A stretch of 64,000 nt of DNA from positions 62,693,501 to 62,757,500 of the forward strand of contig NC_133030.1 in the NCBI RefSeq assembly GCF_048771995.1, given 5' to 3'. Below, piece by piece: positions 45,111 to 56,490 of this stretch (position 1 is its first letter; every line of letters starts with the position of its first letter). The notes beneath the pieces were generated by a model. The model was given only the letters and a program-made list of their open reading frames with translations, was not told the origin of the DNA and did no database searches. A program made the position numbers and the translations under genes. Source of the stretch: Taeniopygia guttata. Its lineage: Eukaryota; Chordata; Aves; Passeriformes; Estrildidae.

Positions 45111-45661
45111 TGTGAAAAATGTATGTTTTATGATTGGCTTTTCGCAAATGTTACAATGAATATTGTATGTGTGATGTTGGAAAGTTGCGCTGTATTAATT
45201 CTCTAAGTAGTGTGTTAAATGTAGTTTTAGGTTACGACATAATGTTAAAATAGACACTCTGCAGTCTAGGATTTGTTACAAGCTCAAGCAGGAAGATGAG
45301 ATAATCAAGAAACTCTTCACACAGAGATGTCAGCGAAGGGGGCCCATAAAAAGTTGCAGCCTCCTTGTTGGAAAATACAAACATTCTTCCACCTTCTCTC
45401 TGTCTTTATGGAACCACCAGGATTAAGGGGAAAAAGTTGATAAAACACAGAAAAGTTCTTAATTTGCAAGGTATTTATGCATTATGTATGAGATGTACAA
45501 ATATGCAACAGGCTGTTGCTTTTAAGGGTTATTCCTTTGTTCACAAGGTATGTTTTTTGTGACCTAGTGTCCGAGAGCAATCGGATGGATGTCCGTAATT
45601 CTTTGCGTTTTATTGTCTTGTAATTGTCCTAACTCTAAACTTTATTATTCTAATTGTATTG

Positions 45662-45715
<54 letters not shown>

Positions 45716-45720
45716 CCCTT
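45111..45720 (+). mobile_element. LTR, left member of an inverted pair (ERV fossil)
   Basis: Starts TGTGAAAAATGTATGTTTTA and matches, in inverted orientation, the LTR at 45735-46380 over about 550 bp. It points away from TMX1. Its distal end is replaced by the ATT array and a short segment that is itself inverted. Moderately old, judged by divergence between arms. Confidence 0.8.
45664..45714. repeat. (TTA)17 microsatellite at the centre of the inverted LTR pair
   Basis: 17 pure trinucleotide units, beginning from the TTATTATT of the LTR near its polyadenylation region. Confidence 0.95.
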
Positions 45721-45734
45721 AATCCTAGTGGTTC

Positions 45735-46380
45735 TGTGAAAAATGCCAGTCGCTCGCTTTTTTAAATTCTAAAGTTTAATAATAATAAAATGGCTATAAA
45801 AATGCTAATACAGTTAGAGTAATAAAATTTAGAGTTAGGGCGATTACAAGACAATAAAAAGCAAAGAATTATGGACATCCGAATGCTCTCGGACACTAGG
45901 TCACCAAAAGCATACCTTGTGAACAAAGGAATAACCCTTAAAAGCAACAGCCTGTTGCATATTTGTACATCTCATACATAATGCATAAGTACCTTGCAAA
46001 TTAAGAACTTTTCTGGGCTTTATCAACTTTTTCCCCTTAATCCTGGTGGTTCCACAAAGACAGAGAGAAGGTGGAAGAATGTATTTTCCAACAAAGAGGT
46101 TGTAACTCTTTATTTGTATTTGCCCCCCCCAAAAAAAGAGGAAAAACCCTGTTGCTGTTATCTCTGTGCAAAGAGTTTCTTGATTATCTCATCTCTTTCT
46201 TGAGCTAGTTAAAAAGTATCTTACATAGCACAGTTTCTATTTTTACATTTTGTTATAACCCATAAATAAATATAACACATTACTTAAGAGAATTAATACA
46301 GCATAACTTTCTAACATTACACGTATAATATTCATTGTAACATTTGCGAACAACCAATCATAAAATATGCATTTTTCACA
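45735..46380 (-). mobile_element. LTR, right member of an inverted pair (ERV fossil)
   Basis: 646 bp, complete by its ends: in sense it starts TGTGAAAAATGCATATTTTA and ends AGCGAGCGACTGGCATTTTTCACA (final 12 bases GCATTTTTCACA), so the two ends are themselves inverted repeats of about 12 bp. It points towards TMX1, whose start codon is about 0.9 kb downstream. No clear target-site duplication. Confidence 0.82.
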
Positions 46381-46437
46381 TTCCATATGTCTTAAATTTC
46401 CCTTTTTTCAATTTGCACTCATTACTCCTTATTGCAG

Positions 46438-46740
46438 AATCCTTGAGGTTGGAAATTATCTCCGAGGTCATTGAGTCCAAGCTGTGCCCGGTCCCCACCC
46501 AGCTCTGAGTGGCACATCCAGGAATTCCTTGGGCACCTCCAGGGATGGGGACTCCACCATTCCCTGATCAGCCCCTTTTAATGCTTGATAACCCTTCTTG
46601 TGAAGAAAATCTTCCTCATATCCAATTTAAACCCTCTCTGTCCCTGTTCCCTGGAGCAGAGCCTGATCCTCCTGACTGTCCCCTCCTGGCAGGAGCTGTG
46701 CAGAGCCACAAGATCCCCCTGAGCCTCCTTTGCTCCAGGC
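46438..46740 (-). mobile_element. CR1 LINE 3' region, reverse
   Basis: AATCCTTGAGGTTGGAAATT, CCCTGTTCCCTGGAGCAGAG, GCAGAGCCACAAGATCCCCC and CCTCCTTTGCTCCAGGCTCA follow in order, leading directly into the 31-bp minisatellite. Confidence 0.8.
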
Positions 46741-46744
46741 TCAG

Positions 46745-47317
46745 CCCCTTCCCAGCTCCCTCAGGGACTCTCCAGCCCCTTCCCAGCTCCCTCAGGAACT
46801 CTCCAGCCCCTTCCCAGCTCCCTCAGGAACTCTCCAGCCCCTTCCCAGCTCCCTCAGGAACACTCTAGCCCCTTCCCATCTCCCTCAGGGATTCTCCAGC
46901 CCCTTCCCAGTTCCCTCAGGGATTCTCCAGCCCCTTCCCATCTCCCTCAGGAATTCTCCAGCCCCTTCCCAGCTCCCTCAGAAACTCTCCAGCCCCTTCC
47001 CAGCTCCCTCAGGAATTCTCCAGCCCCTTCCCAGCTCCCTCAGGGATTCTCCAGCCCCTTCCCAGCTCCCTCAGGAATTCTCCAGCCCCTTCCCAACTCC
47101 CTCAGGGATTCTCCAGCCCCTTCCCAGCTCCCTCAGGAACTCTCCAGCCCCTTCCCAGTTCCCTCAGGAACTCTCCAGCCCCTTCCCAGCTCCCTCAGGA
47201 GTTCTCCAGCCCCTTCCCATCTCCCTCAGGAACTCTCCAGCCCCTTCCCAGCTCCCTCAGGGATTCTCCAGCCCCTTCCCATCTCCCTCAGGAACTCTCC
47301 AGCCCCTTCCCAGCTCC
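46745..47317. repeat. 31-bp minisatellite, 18 full units plus a partial
   Basis: Units CCCCTTCCCAGCTCCCTCAG + GAACTCTCCAG repeat with a strict 31-bp step from 46745 to 47303. Differences between units are only base changes (GGGACT, GGAACT, GGATTCT types; AGCTCC or ATCTCC). It lies at the end of a reversed CR1. Three G-runs per unit on the minus strand. The proline/serine-rich frame across it is not a gene. Confidence 0.95.
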
Positions 47318-47494
47318 ATTCTCTGCACACTCTGCAGCCCCTCAGTGTCCTTCCCAAATTTAGGGGCCATTGGTTTCTGGCTAGGAGCACACGCTGCTGG
47401 CTCATGTTGAGTTTTTCATTAACCATCACCCCCAATGTTTCTCCACAGTCCCTTCTCCATCCATCCTGTGTGTCTGGGATAGAGGGCAACAACA

Positions 47495-47670
47495 GCTTCC
47501 CCAGAGCAGCTGTGGCTGCCCCTGGATCCCTGGAAGTGTTCAAGGCCAGGCTGGACAGGGCTTGGAGTAACCTGGGATGGTGGAAGGTGTCCCTGCCCAT
47601 CCATGGGGTGGAACTGGGTGAGTTTTAAGGCCTTTTCAAACCCAAATCATTCCACGATTCTATGATCTTT
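47495..47670 (+). mobile_element. CR1 LINE 3' end
   Basis: CCAGAGCAGCTGTGGCTGCC, CCTGGAAGTGTTCAAGGCCA, TGGTGGAAGGTGTCCCTGCC and CATTCCACGATTCTATGATC. Confidence 0.88.
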
Positions 47671-48261
47671 ACTTACAGCAGAAAGTAACAGCACCTGAGT
47701 GATTAATTCTCAAGCAGAAGTCAGGAAGAAGGTCAATGTTAACAAGCAAACAAATCCCACACCAACTCACTCCTGTCTCTCACCAGCTGAAGCATTTCCA
47801 GGGAAGGAACCTCTTTTTCCACGTGCACATAGTTTCTTTAACACAATTTTTTTCCCCAGCTCCTGTAATAATGTCACCTTCCCTTTCCTGCCTGGATAAT
47901 TTCTTTGCCTGCCCCTTTGCCATGATTTCATATCCCACAGTTCAGAGCCTTGGCAGCCTGAACAGCAGTGCAGGAAAAAAAAAAAAAAGAATAAATCAGC
48001 ATTTGGGTTTTTTTTTTTAATTTTATCTTATTTGGGCAATTTTTCTATAGTACAACGTGTATGTTCCTGTCTGTAGGAGAACAGGCATTATTAAGGACTT
48101 GTTATTCATTGATTCAGCACTCAGGAATAAATCACTGCTTGCAGCACTCTGCTGACTGCTGGTTTAGGCATAATTGAATTTTTGAAATTTGTTATTGATA
48201 ATCCATGAATATTCCACTCTGCATCAGCAATCAGGTGAAAAGCAGAGAGCTGTCTCAGGGT

Positions 48262-48325
48262 AACAACTGGACTCAATGACCCTGAAGGTCTCTTCCAACC
48301 TAAACAGTTCTGTGCATTCTGTGAC
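48262..48325 (+). mobile_element. CR1 LINE 3' terminus, short
   Basis: AACTGGACTCAATGACCCTG, AAGGTCTCTTCCAACCTAAA and CAGTTCTGTGCATTCTGTGA. Confidence 0.75.
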
Positions 48326-48934
48326 TATCCCTGATAATTTGAGATCTGTTGAGGAATAAGTGCATAAAAATGTGTTGTGTAACCATGTGTAAATAAATTT
48401 ACCATTTTGAATAAAAAGATTTCTTCAAAGGCACACTGAGCTCCCTATGGGAACAGCTTGAAAGACCCTGAAAATTATGACTTCATACCTCCCCTGCTTG
48501 GTTCCAGGAATTATTTTAAGTGTAATGACTGCTCTGAATTACTTTTATCTCAGTTATTAATACGACATTGGCATTGTCTTGTTTCTTTGTAAAGTTTTGA
48601 GAACAAGAAAGCCTTACCCTTATCTTTGAGGCATTTTCCTCCAGCCTGCTCCCCTCAGGCCTCCCAAGCTGACAGGAGAAATATCTGCCCCATCTTTCAA
48701 GGTTCATGGCAGGATAAAGAGAGTTAATAACCAAGTGACCTTAAAAAAGAATCACATCTTTCATTCTTTTCCATGTTCTTTTTCAGTGCTGCCACACAGA
48801 GGCAGAGTTGAGGCTGCTTCTAAGGGGAAAGAGTGAAGGAAGAAAATCCTTTTTGGTTAGAAATTACCTGCATTTCCTGCTGGGGACACCCCATCACCTA
48901 TCAAGGCTTTTTCCTTATCCAAGAACTCATGGTT

Positions 48935-49087
48935 TAGGTTGTTTTCTTAAGGTAAGGAGTATTTTCTGGTCAGTTTAAACCTTCCCACCAACACACAACC
49001 ACAAACTGATGAAGGGTGGGGTTACAAAAGTACCACCACCAGAGAGTCTTTAAGTTTCATGAAAATAATTGTCCATTTAGAGTGAGC
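48935..49087. repeat. diverged direct repeat, copy 1
   Basis: Shares TAGGTTGTTTTCTTAAGGT, CCAACACACAACCACAA, GGGTTACAAAA and TTAGAGTGA landmarks, in the same order and orientation, with 50072-50198. Not a family I recognise. Confidence 0.6.
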
Positions 49088-49159
49088 ACTAGTGATGCAC
49101 AGGAAGAAGCACAAGCCCAGATAATTGTTTGACAGAGGGAAAATCATGAAAACCTTAAC

Positions 49160-49248
49160 CTGGTCTAGTGGAAGGTGCCCCTGCCCAGGGCAGGGGGTTG
49201 GAACAAGATGGATTTTGAGGTGTTTCAACCCAAACCATTCTGGGATAT
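49160..49248 (+). mobile_element. CR1 LINE 3' end, short
   Basis: TAGTGGAAGGTGCCCCTGCC, GATGGATTTTGAGGTGTTTC and AACCCAAACCATTCTGGG. Confidence 0.75.
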
Positions 49249-50071
49249 ATTCTCCTGTCCACACAGCTGTTGGGTTTTGATGCAGGATGAAGGATGATGA
49301 AATTAGAGTGCCCTGTGTCACCAAGAAATCATCTTGATGATGTCTGTGCCTCATAGAATCAGATGCTGCAGGTAGGAGTGGAAATGGAAAGACTCAGCTC
49401 CCTTTGGGCTTTGCTTTCTGTTGAGCTGAAAATAAAAATTAAAAAGGAAAATACTCCAACACTCAAATGCCTCAATGTTGTCCCCAAAGCTAAAGCCACA
49501 GAGATGAACAAATTCTACAAACTCAATCCATTCTGTAAGTGCTCAAAACCACTTTAAAAAATGGCACACAAATTGACTGACTGGGTTTCTTTTTTGCAGA
49601 ATGTTGGTTCATTATATTTTAAATTGGAACAAACTGAAGCTGTTCTATTTTTCTATATTTTATCTTTTTTTCCCCTCTGTTTTTTAAGCCCCTTTACATG
49701 TCCTGAGGATGAGCTGAACACCAAACCAGATGAACGAGCTGCAGGAGCCCAGCACTTGCCCACATGGGGCTGACCTTTTGAAGGACCACTTGAAGAGAGC
49801 AGAGGCTTGGCCAGGTGATGATTCCAAGCTCTGCAGTCCCTGGATCAGGTACAGCATGAGAGCCCTGACCTCATTTACAGCTCCTGCATTTCTGAAATGC
49901 CAAGAGATTATGCAGAGAGCTTTCCTGAGCGTGATCATGTGAGGCAGGAGACATGAAGTCATTGTCCTAAAGCCCAAGGTGAAACCAGACTGTCCCAAAA
50001 AGTCCCAGCCAGGCTTGGAGCTGCATTTTGTAGTGCTGCAGGAAGCACAACTGATCCTGGCTAATTTTTTC

Positions 50072-50198
50072 TAGGTGGTTTTGCTAAGGTGAAGGGGATT
50101 TTGTGGTCACACCAACACACAACCACAATTTGAGCAAGGTTTGGGTTACAAAAATACCAAATGTGTGTGAATTTCATGAGTTGTCTATTAGAGTGAAC
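50072..50198. repeat. diverged direct repeat, copy 2
   Basis: TAGGTGGTTTTGCTAAGGTG through CCAACACACAACCACAATTT, GGGTTACAAAAATACC and TTAGAGTGAACTG align with copy 1 about 1.1 kb upstream. Confidence 0.6.
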
Positions 50199-53100
50199 TG
50201 TTTCCTGGCTTCATCCTTTTGGGAAAGTTGGCATCTAGAATTCCACTCAGAGCAGTTTTCTGGGCATCAGCATTAAAAAAATAAAAGTGAAGACATAATT
50301 ATTGCTCTGTGGCTCAGGATTTCACTCTAGGAACTCTATTCATACATGAATGCTTTTATTCCTACAGAAAAATCCTGTATTTCACAGGAAATAATTTATC
50401 CTGGACTGAAACCCCCAGAGGTGCCAGTGACTTCTCAGGAGCCACACTGGGCTTGGTGCACATGAACATTCCCCACTGTCCATGTGGGAAGGATTAACAG
50501 AATCCCCTCCTCCTGCTTGGAAAAACCACCCTGAAAAGCACATTCCCATCCAACTGGCCCATTCCTTCTGCTCCACAGCACTGGAGCTGCCTCAGCCAAG
50601 CCTCACAGGGCCCACAGTGTTCAAGGGTTCAGGTTTTGGGGAGCAGAGAGGTTCCCACAATCAGTTTGCTGCTTCCCACTTTGGAAAACCACATGGAAGA
50701 CCTCAGAATTATTCTCACAATCCTCTCTGAGCTAAGAAACCCCAGTAAGTGCTAATTATTCAGTAATTAAGTGTCTCTCTGGGGTCATAATTGTGAGTGT
50801 GGCCTCTCCCCATTACTGTGTGCAGCAGTTTCCTCAATGCCCAAAGAAATTCTCTCTTTCCCATTTGATTGGATTACAAAATTGCTTTAAACTCAGGAGA
50901 TGATGAGGAAAAGTGTGGTTCTGCACAGGAGTTACCATGGGAACTAAAGTAGGGAGAGATCTTTGTAAACCAGAAGTCAAGCAATTGGGTTTCAGACAAT
51001 TAATATTGTCTCATTCATTAACTTTAACTCTTCTGTGCTCTGCTCCAAAGTAGTTTTTAATCTCTTTTTCTGTATCAAATGCTGTGTAAAAGAGGTTCTG
51101 CTCTCCTGAGGGTTCATCCCTCGTTCTGCAAGGCCATCTTGCATCCCTGGCTTCCACTTCCCCTTCTGCTTTGCCTTTTGGGGCTGGGGACGTCTCTGGG
51201 GGCATCCAGGTAGGATTTGGTTTGGGACTGGGACATGCACGTGGGGAGAAGTGTCAAGGCTCCTGTCCTGTCATTGTAACCAGGACTGGTGGCTGAGCTG
51301 AGCTGAGCAGCTCTCATTGCTTCTCCTGCATGAACCCTTCTGCTCTTTTTTCTAACACCTTGGACTCCTTAAATCTTCTTTTCTAATTCCATGTTTGGCA
51401 CTTTAGTGAGGAGCAGTTGAGAGCTGTCCCAGTGCCAGTAGCTGTCCCTCTGCTCTGCTCTCTTTCCAAACCCTCTTTTTCCAGCTCTCAGACCCCATCC
51501 CATCTCCTGCCATCCTCTGGCTTTCCCCTCACAGCACATGTATCACACCTTAAAAATAATTAGCAAAGGAATGTCCTTATTTTCCTTTAGACCTCTGCCT
51601 GACTCTGAACAGGAGGAATTCCCCTCCCAAGGGAATTCATTATTCATGTATTTAAAAAGCAAGCTCCTCCTCAGCCCCCTCCCCTGTGTGCTGCTGACCT
51701 CCTTCCCTGTGCTGGATATGGAATTACTCATTTTCCCAGGGGCTGACCCATCACTTGGTTGTTTCAGCTCCTCACAAACAATATTTCTGTCCCACCAGAG
51801 GCAAAAGCTGAGTTCAGCATAAAACTAACTTCATTTTCCAGCTCCTGTTCAGATCCCAGGGTCTTATCCCACTTTTTCCACCGTCCCACCTGTATCCACA
51901 GTTCAGCTTGGAAAAGGCAAGAGCCAAACCACCAAATTTCCAGTTTCTAATCAAAATCAAGGAAAAGTGAGACAACCTCAGAGAACCCCTGGGGAGAATT
52001 AGCATTGCATGAGATCAAACCTCCTTTCCCCAGCTCCAGTCTCCAATTGCTGAACTGATTTTGGCAGAAACCTTCCAGAATATTTGCTCTGGAATACGTC
52101 AGCAGACGAGATTTCAGCTCAGGGAGATGAGAAGAGGCTGGAAGCAGAGGCTTGCAGTGGGAAATGTTGGGCAGCCAAAAATTGAGGTGTTGGCATTTCC
52201 TCTGCAGATTTTGCTGCAAAACATGAATAAACCAGAGAGTGCAGAGCAAAGAACATGGGCCAAGGAGAGCCAGATCAAAATGACCACTCCCTGCCTTGCA
52301 AATCCTTCTTTGTCCAGATGTCAATCCCTTCTGACCTGCTTGTTTTCCATCCCTTTGCACCAGCCTGAAGGTTGCTCTTAGTTCTGGGAGTCACCAGATG
52401 TTTTGCTGATTGAAGCCCATTTTGATGTGTTTTAGTGACAAGAAACCTGTTTGTCTGAGGCCAGCACGGGAATCTGCCTGAGGGTGGCCAAAGACATGGA
52501 GGGGAAAATGATATTAAAACAGTTTATGTAAAATGTCACTTTTGTAGGAGCAAGGTCTGGGAAGGTATTTTTGTGCTGATTTAGGAGCTCCAGCAGACCA
52601 TACAAGCACAGACCTTGTTCAGACAAGATCAAAAATAGGCCATATTTAACTCCACACTCCAGAAAAACATTCCACTTAGATCCAGTTTCTATCCTTAAAA
52701 ATCCATATGGAAGCATCCCCAGACACCTGCAGGCCAGTCCCAGTCTTGTGCAGGCAGTAAGGATCAAACCTGTGTGTGTTCCCTGTTTTTTTCTGGGAAG
52801 CTGGGGAGGAAGAGATGTTGCTTTTAAAGCCAAAAGTAATTCTTTTAGATTACTTAATCTCTAGCAGGTCCTTTACTTCACTGTATCAGCTAATGCTGAT
52901 GAGAGGCAGGTCATGACCTTCTGGAAGATTCTGTTGGATTATTTGATCAGATTAAATTAGATTATCTTCCTGGATATTGAGGTCACAAGGGGAGAGAGGG
53001 ATAGGCTGATTTTCCACATATCCCCAGGCATCCAGGTGCTCTTCATGGGGAATCTCCTCACTCCTCCTCTTCTTTACATCCCTATTCATTTTACTTCTGT

Positions 53101-53756
53101 CAGGGAATTGATGCCAACCTCTTTCTAGCCATGTCCTCACTGCTGGGATCAAGCCCACAGTGCCAGCAGTGCCACAAATAAAACCCTGGAAGTGTTTGTG
53201 CCCTCAGAAAGAGCCAGGCTGGCTGGCTGCTGGCAGAAAGCCCTCTGCTGCCTCATTTTAAAAAGGGAGCTTAAATCAATTTGGTGGGTTTTTTTCTTTA
53301 AACAACTCAAATGGAGAGCTCAGCTTCAAAGAATCAAACAGAGCAGCACAGAAACAGCTCCAGAGCATCCAAGGAGGCAGAGAATGACGCTCCTGACCCT
53401 GGTGAGGCCAGCAAGGCACATAGAGCTTCAAAAGTCCTCAGCTTTGAGCACAAAGTCTCCTTGTGACTCTTTTCCAGCCAAAAGAGAAGCACAGTGGTAG
53501 CATGGCAAGGGAATAAAACTGTTCTTCCAGAAGGAACCAGCATGTCCAGCCAAATATCTCCTCATTGACACAGGTGGGCTCTGATTCAGGCTCACAAGAG
53601 GATGAACAGCACATCATGATTTTCCATGAAAATTCTCCCCCACTTTTGTCCCTGGGCAGGCCTTCTGTGAGGAGCCCCATTTCTGGCTGGTGCTGATGAA
53701 TATTTGCTCTCCTGGGCTGGGATTAGGATAGCAGGAACTTGCTTGGACCCAAAAAA

Positions 53757-54250
53757 ACCCTGTGTAATTTCAAGATACTACCCAAACCTATGAAGAAGAA
53801 GAAGGAAGAAGAAGGTAAAGAACAACAACCTGCCTCTGCTTTAAAACTTCTATTTTGTTTTATATATATTACTATATTCTAAAACTCCAAACTCTAAGTT
53901 TTCTACCTTGTGATCTTACACGCTTCTAATCAACTACACACTTGAAATCTTAGTGCTATTAATTAATTTTGGAAGCCTTCTCTACAGCCTCAGGTCAAAT
54001 AGTGTTCTCCTGGTAGTCAGAGTCTGTCAGCACAGAAAGTCTAAAATTCCCAGCATCCAGAGTTCCAACAGACATCCAAACTCCCAGAGACTGGAAGAAT
54101 TTAGATCTCACTCTGGCCTTTGTTATTTACATTTGGTTTTCCTGGCCACGTGATTTTGCCTTTATACAGTGGGTGTGCATTTGCTACACTTGTTCTACCA
54201 GACAGCTTGTAAGGTTTGCTAAAAACTTCTCCTGTTATTTTTATAGCTAA
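53757..54250 (-). mobile_element. LTR-like fragment, family 6 relative (probable ERV fossil)
   Basis: In sense (minus) it shares the CTTCTTCCTTCTTCTTCTTC and GGTTTGGGTAGTATCTTGAA segment with 35560-35996 and has a TATATATAAAAC stretch. The extent is uncertain and the relation is distant. Confidence 0.35.
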
Positions 54251-54929
54251 TATTTCCTTTGATGCCGTGGGGATTGCAGTCCCAGGCCCCAGGGAACTGC
54301 GAGGCACCGGCTGTGATAAGGATGGATGAGCTGGCTCACTCACAGGAGGGCTGTTTTTGTCACACTGTCCCTTCCTCTGATGCTGTCACTGAGGCCCTGA
54401 GGGGTTACACTGAGCTACCTGCAGAGAGGAGCAAGCTGAGCTTTATGTCCTCTGTAAATTCACATGGAAACCTATTTTCACTAACAAAATATGGATTTAT
54501 TCACCCCTTTGCAGTAAAAGCAGAGTCACTTTAATCTGCTTTCAGGGCATAATTGAGTCAGTGACTCTGTAATAAGAGCTCTGTCCCCTGTTCCTCAGAG
54601 GGGGTTCTCTCTGGCACATTTATCCACATTCCTGCTGGGAAGAGCCCTGAAGGAGCTGCCCACGCTGTGACTGCTGTGTGGGTTTATGCAAAATGTTCCT
54701 TCACCCACCATCCCTACCTGCCTCTGCCTTAAAATGTCATTGAGAAACCAGCCCAGAATCCAGGCTTAGTAGAAAAGCTTCTCTGCCAGGAGTCTGCTCC
54801 AGCCTGGACCTGCTGACCTGGAGGTGGCAATCCCAAATCTGCCGCAGAGTTTCAAAAGTGGTGTGGGGTTTGTTTTGCATTCAAAGGAAAAGCATGGGGG
54901 AACATCTGGTTATGTGAAATTGTAAAGGC

Positions 54930-55430
54930 ATTGACTGGTTTAGGGTGGAAGGGACCTTAAAGGTCACCTTGTCCTATGACAAGGGACACTTCCGTTGTCC
55001 CAAGGTGTTCCAAGCCCTGTCCAACCTGACCTGGGACACTTTCAGGGATCCAAGGGCAGCCACAGCTGCTCTGGGAACCCTGTGCCAGGGCCCACCACCC
55101 TCACAGCCAGAAATTTATTCCCAATCTCCCATCCATCCCTGCCCTCTGGCAGTGGGAGCCATTCCCTGTGTCCTGTCCCTCCATCCCTTGTCCCCAGTCC
55201 TTCTCCAGCTCTCCTGGAGCCCCTTCAGGCCCTGCAAGGGGCTCTGAGCTCTGCCTGGAGCTTCTCCTCTCCAGGTGAGCATTCCCAGCTCTCCCAGCCT
55301 GTCAGAGGAGTTCCAGCCCTCAAAGCATTTCCATGACCTCCTCTGGGCTTGCTCCAACAGATCCTTGTCTTCCCTGTGCTGAGGACCCCAGAGCTGGGCA
55401 CGAAATTCCAGCATGGTGAGCACAGGGCTC
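54930..55430 (-). mobile_element. CR1 LINE 3' region, reverse, ~500 bp
   Basis: GGTTTAGGGTGGAAGGGACC, AGGGCAGCCACAGCTGCTCT, CCCATCCATCCCTGCCCTCT, CCCTTCAGGCCCTGCAAGGG, CATTTCCATGACCTCCTCTG and GAGCTGGGCACGAAATTCCA occur in order. Confidence 0.88.
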
Positions 55431-56084
55431 CTGCCCCACAGGAGGAGAGGATGCAATGATGGGAGAGAGTCTGAAACTCAAACATCAAACCCAGGAAAAG
55501 TGGGATCCAGGGGATTCTATCAAACATCTATATCAGAAGCTGGAGCCAGGAAGAATTTTGATAGAATGAATCCATAAAGGAGCAGTTTTTCCTAGCACTC
55601 AGGCTTGCCTCTCATTTCCATTTATTTCTGCTTTTCCTCACATCAGCAACAACCCCGTGTGCTGTTGGAATCCAACTGAACAGACAAGCAAACAAACAGG
55701 CAATAAAATCCTCCCCAGGAGAAAGGGGTTCATTTTCTGGGTACATAACACAAGGCAGCCATGGCAGGGAGAGAAATTGGCAGTGCCATGCACCTGATCT
55801 CTGCTCTTTAGCAAAATCCATCTCTCCCCTTCCCTCTCTGTGCCTCAGCAGTCCCAGGAATCCAGCACCTCCTGCACAGACATGGCTCATGCTGCCTCTG
55901 CTGCTTCCTCCTCGCCTGGCTGCTGCCTGCAGTGAGGTAAATCAGGTTTAATCACTCCCAAGTCTTATTCATATTTTTATTCAGTGTTTGTGGGGTTGCA
56001 GCAGCAATTTCGTGCAGATCAGTAATTCCTGAACACTTTAGAAGTGTTGATTTCACCACATTCATAATGGAATTATGGAATCAT

Positions 56085-56490
56085 AAAATCATGGAGTGGT
56101 TTGGGTTGGAAGGGACCTTAAAAACCATCTCATTCCACCCCTGCCATGGACAGGGACACCTTCCACTGGACCAGGTTGCTCCAAACTCCATCCAGCCTGG
56201 CCTTAAACAGGTATGAGATGGCAGAGGGATGGTTTTAAGAGGGAAAAGGGTAGATTTAAGTTGGATATTGGGAAGGAATTCTTCCTTGTGAGAGTGGGGA
56301 GGCACTGGCACAGGGTGCCCAGAGAAGCTGTGGCTGTCCCTGGATCCCTGGAAGTGTCCAAAGTCAGAGTGGACAGGGGTTGGAGCAGCCTGGGATAGTG
56401 GAAGGTGTCCATGCAAATGGCAGAGGATTGGAAGAAAATTACCTTTAAGGTCCCTTCCAAAGCAAACCATTCCATGATTCTATGATTCCA
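56085..56490. mobile_element. inverted pair of CR1 3' regions
   Basis: 56085-56207 is reversed (AATCATGGAGTGGTTTGGGT ... CCATCCAGCCTGGCCTTAAA). 56208-56490 is sense (TTGGGAAGGAATTCTTCCTT, CCCTGGATCCCTGGAAGTGT, TTTAAGGTCCCTTCCAAAGC, TTCCATGATTCTATGATTCC). The reversed copy is complementary to the last part of the sense copy. Confidence 0.88.

Larger units (their letters stand above)
47671..53756. other. long intergenic stretch, no gene recognised
   Basis: Apart from two CR1 ends and a diverged direct repeat listed separately, I see no gene. 48050-48260 is A/T-rich and could be conserved non-coding DNA. Frames of up to about 137 residues lack domains. No splice-flanked exon set is apparent. 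Confidence 0.4.

Noticed and set aside
45111-46380. DNA transposon with long terminal inverted repeats
   Set aside because: Each arm has LTR features (TG...CA ends and a polyadenylation region), and the right arm is complete by itself. Two LTRs in opposite orientation explain it better than a foldback transposon.
46730-47410. 226-residue proline/serine-rich plus-strand frame
   Set aside because: It stays open because the 31-bp unit lacks stops in this frame; it is the minisatellite.
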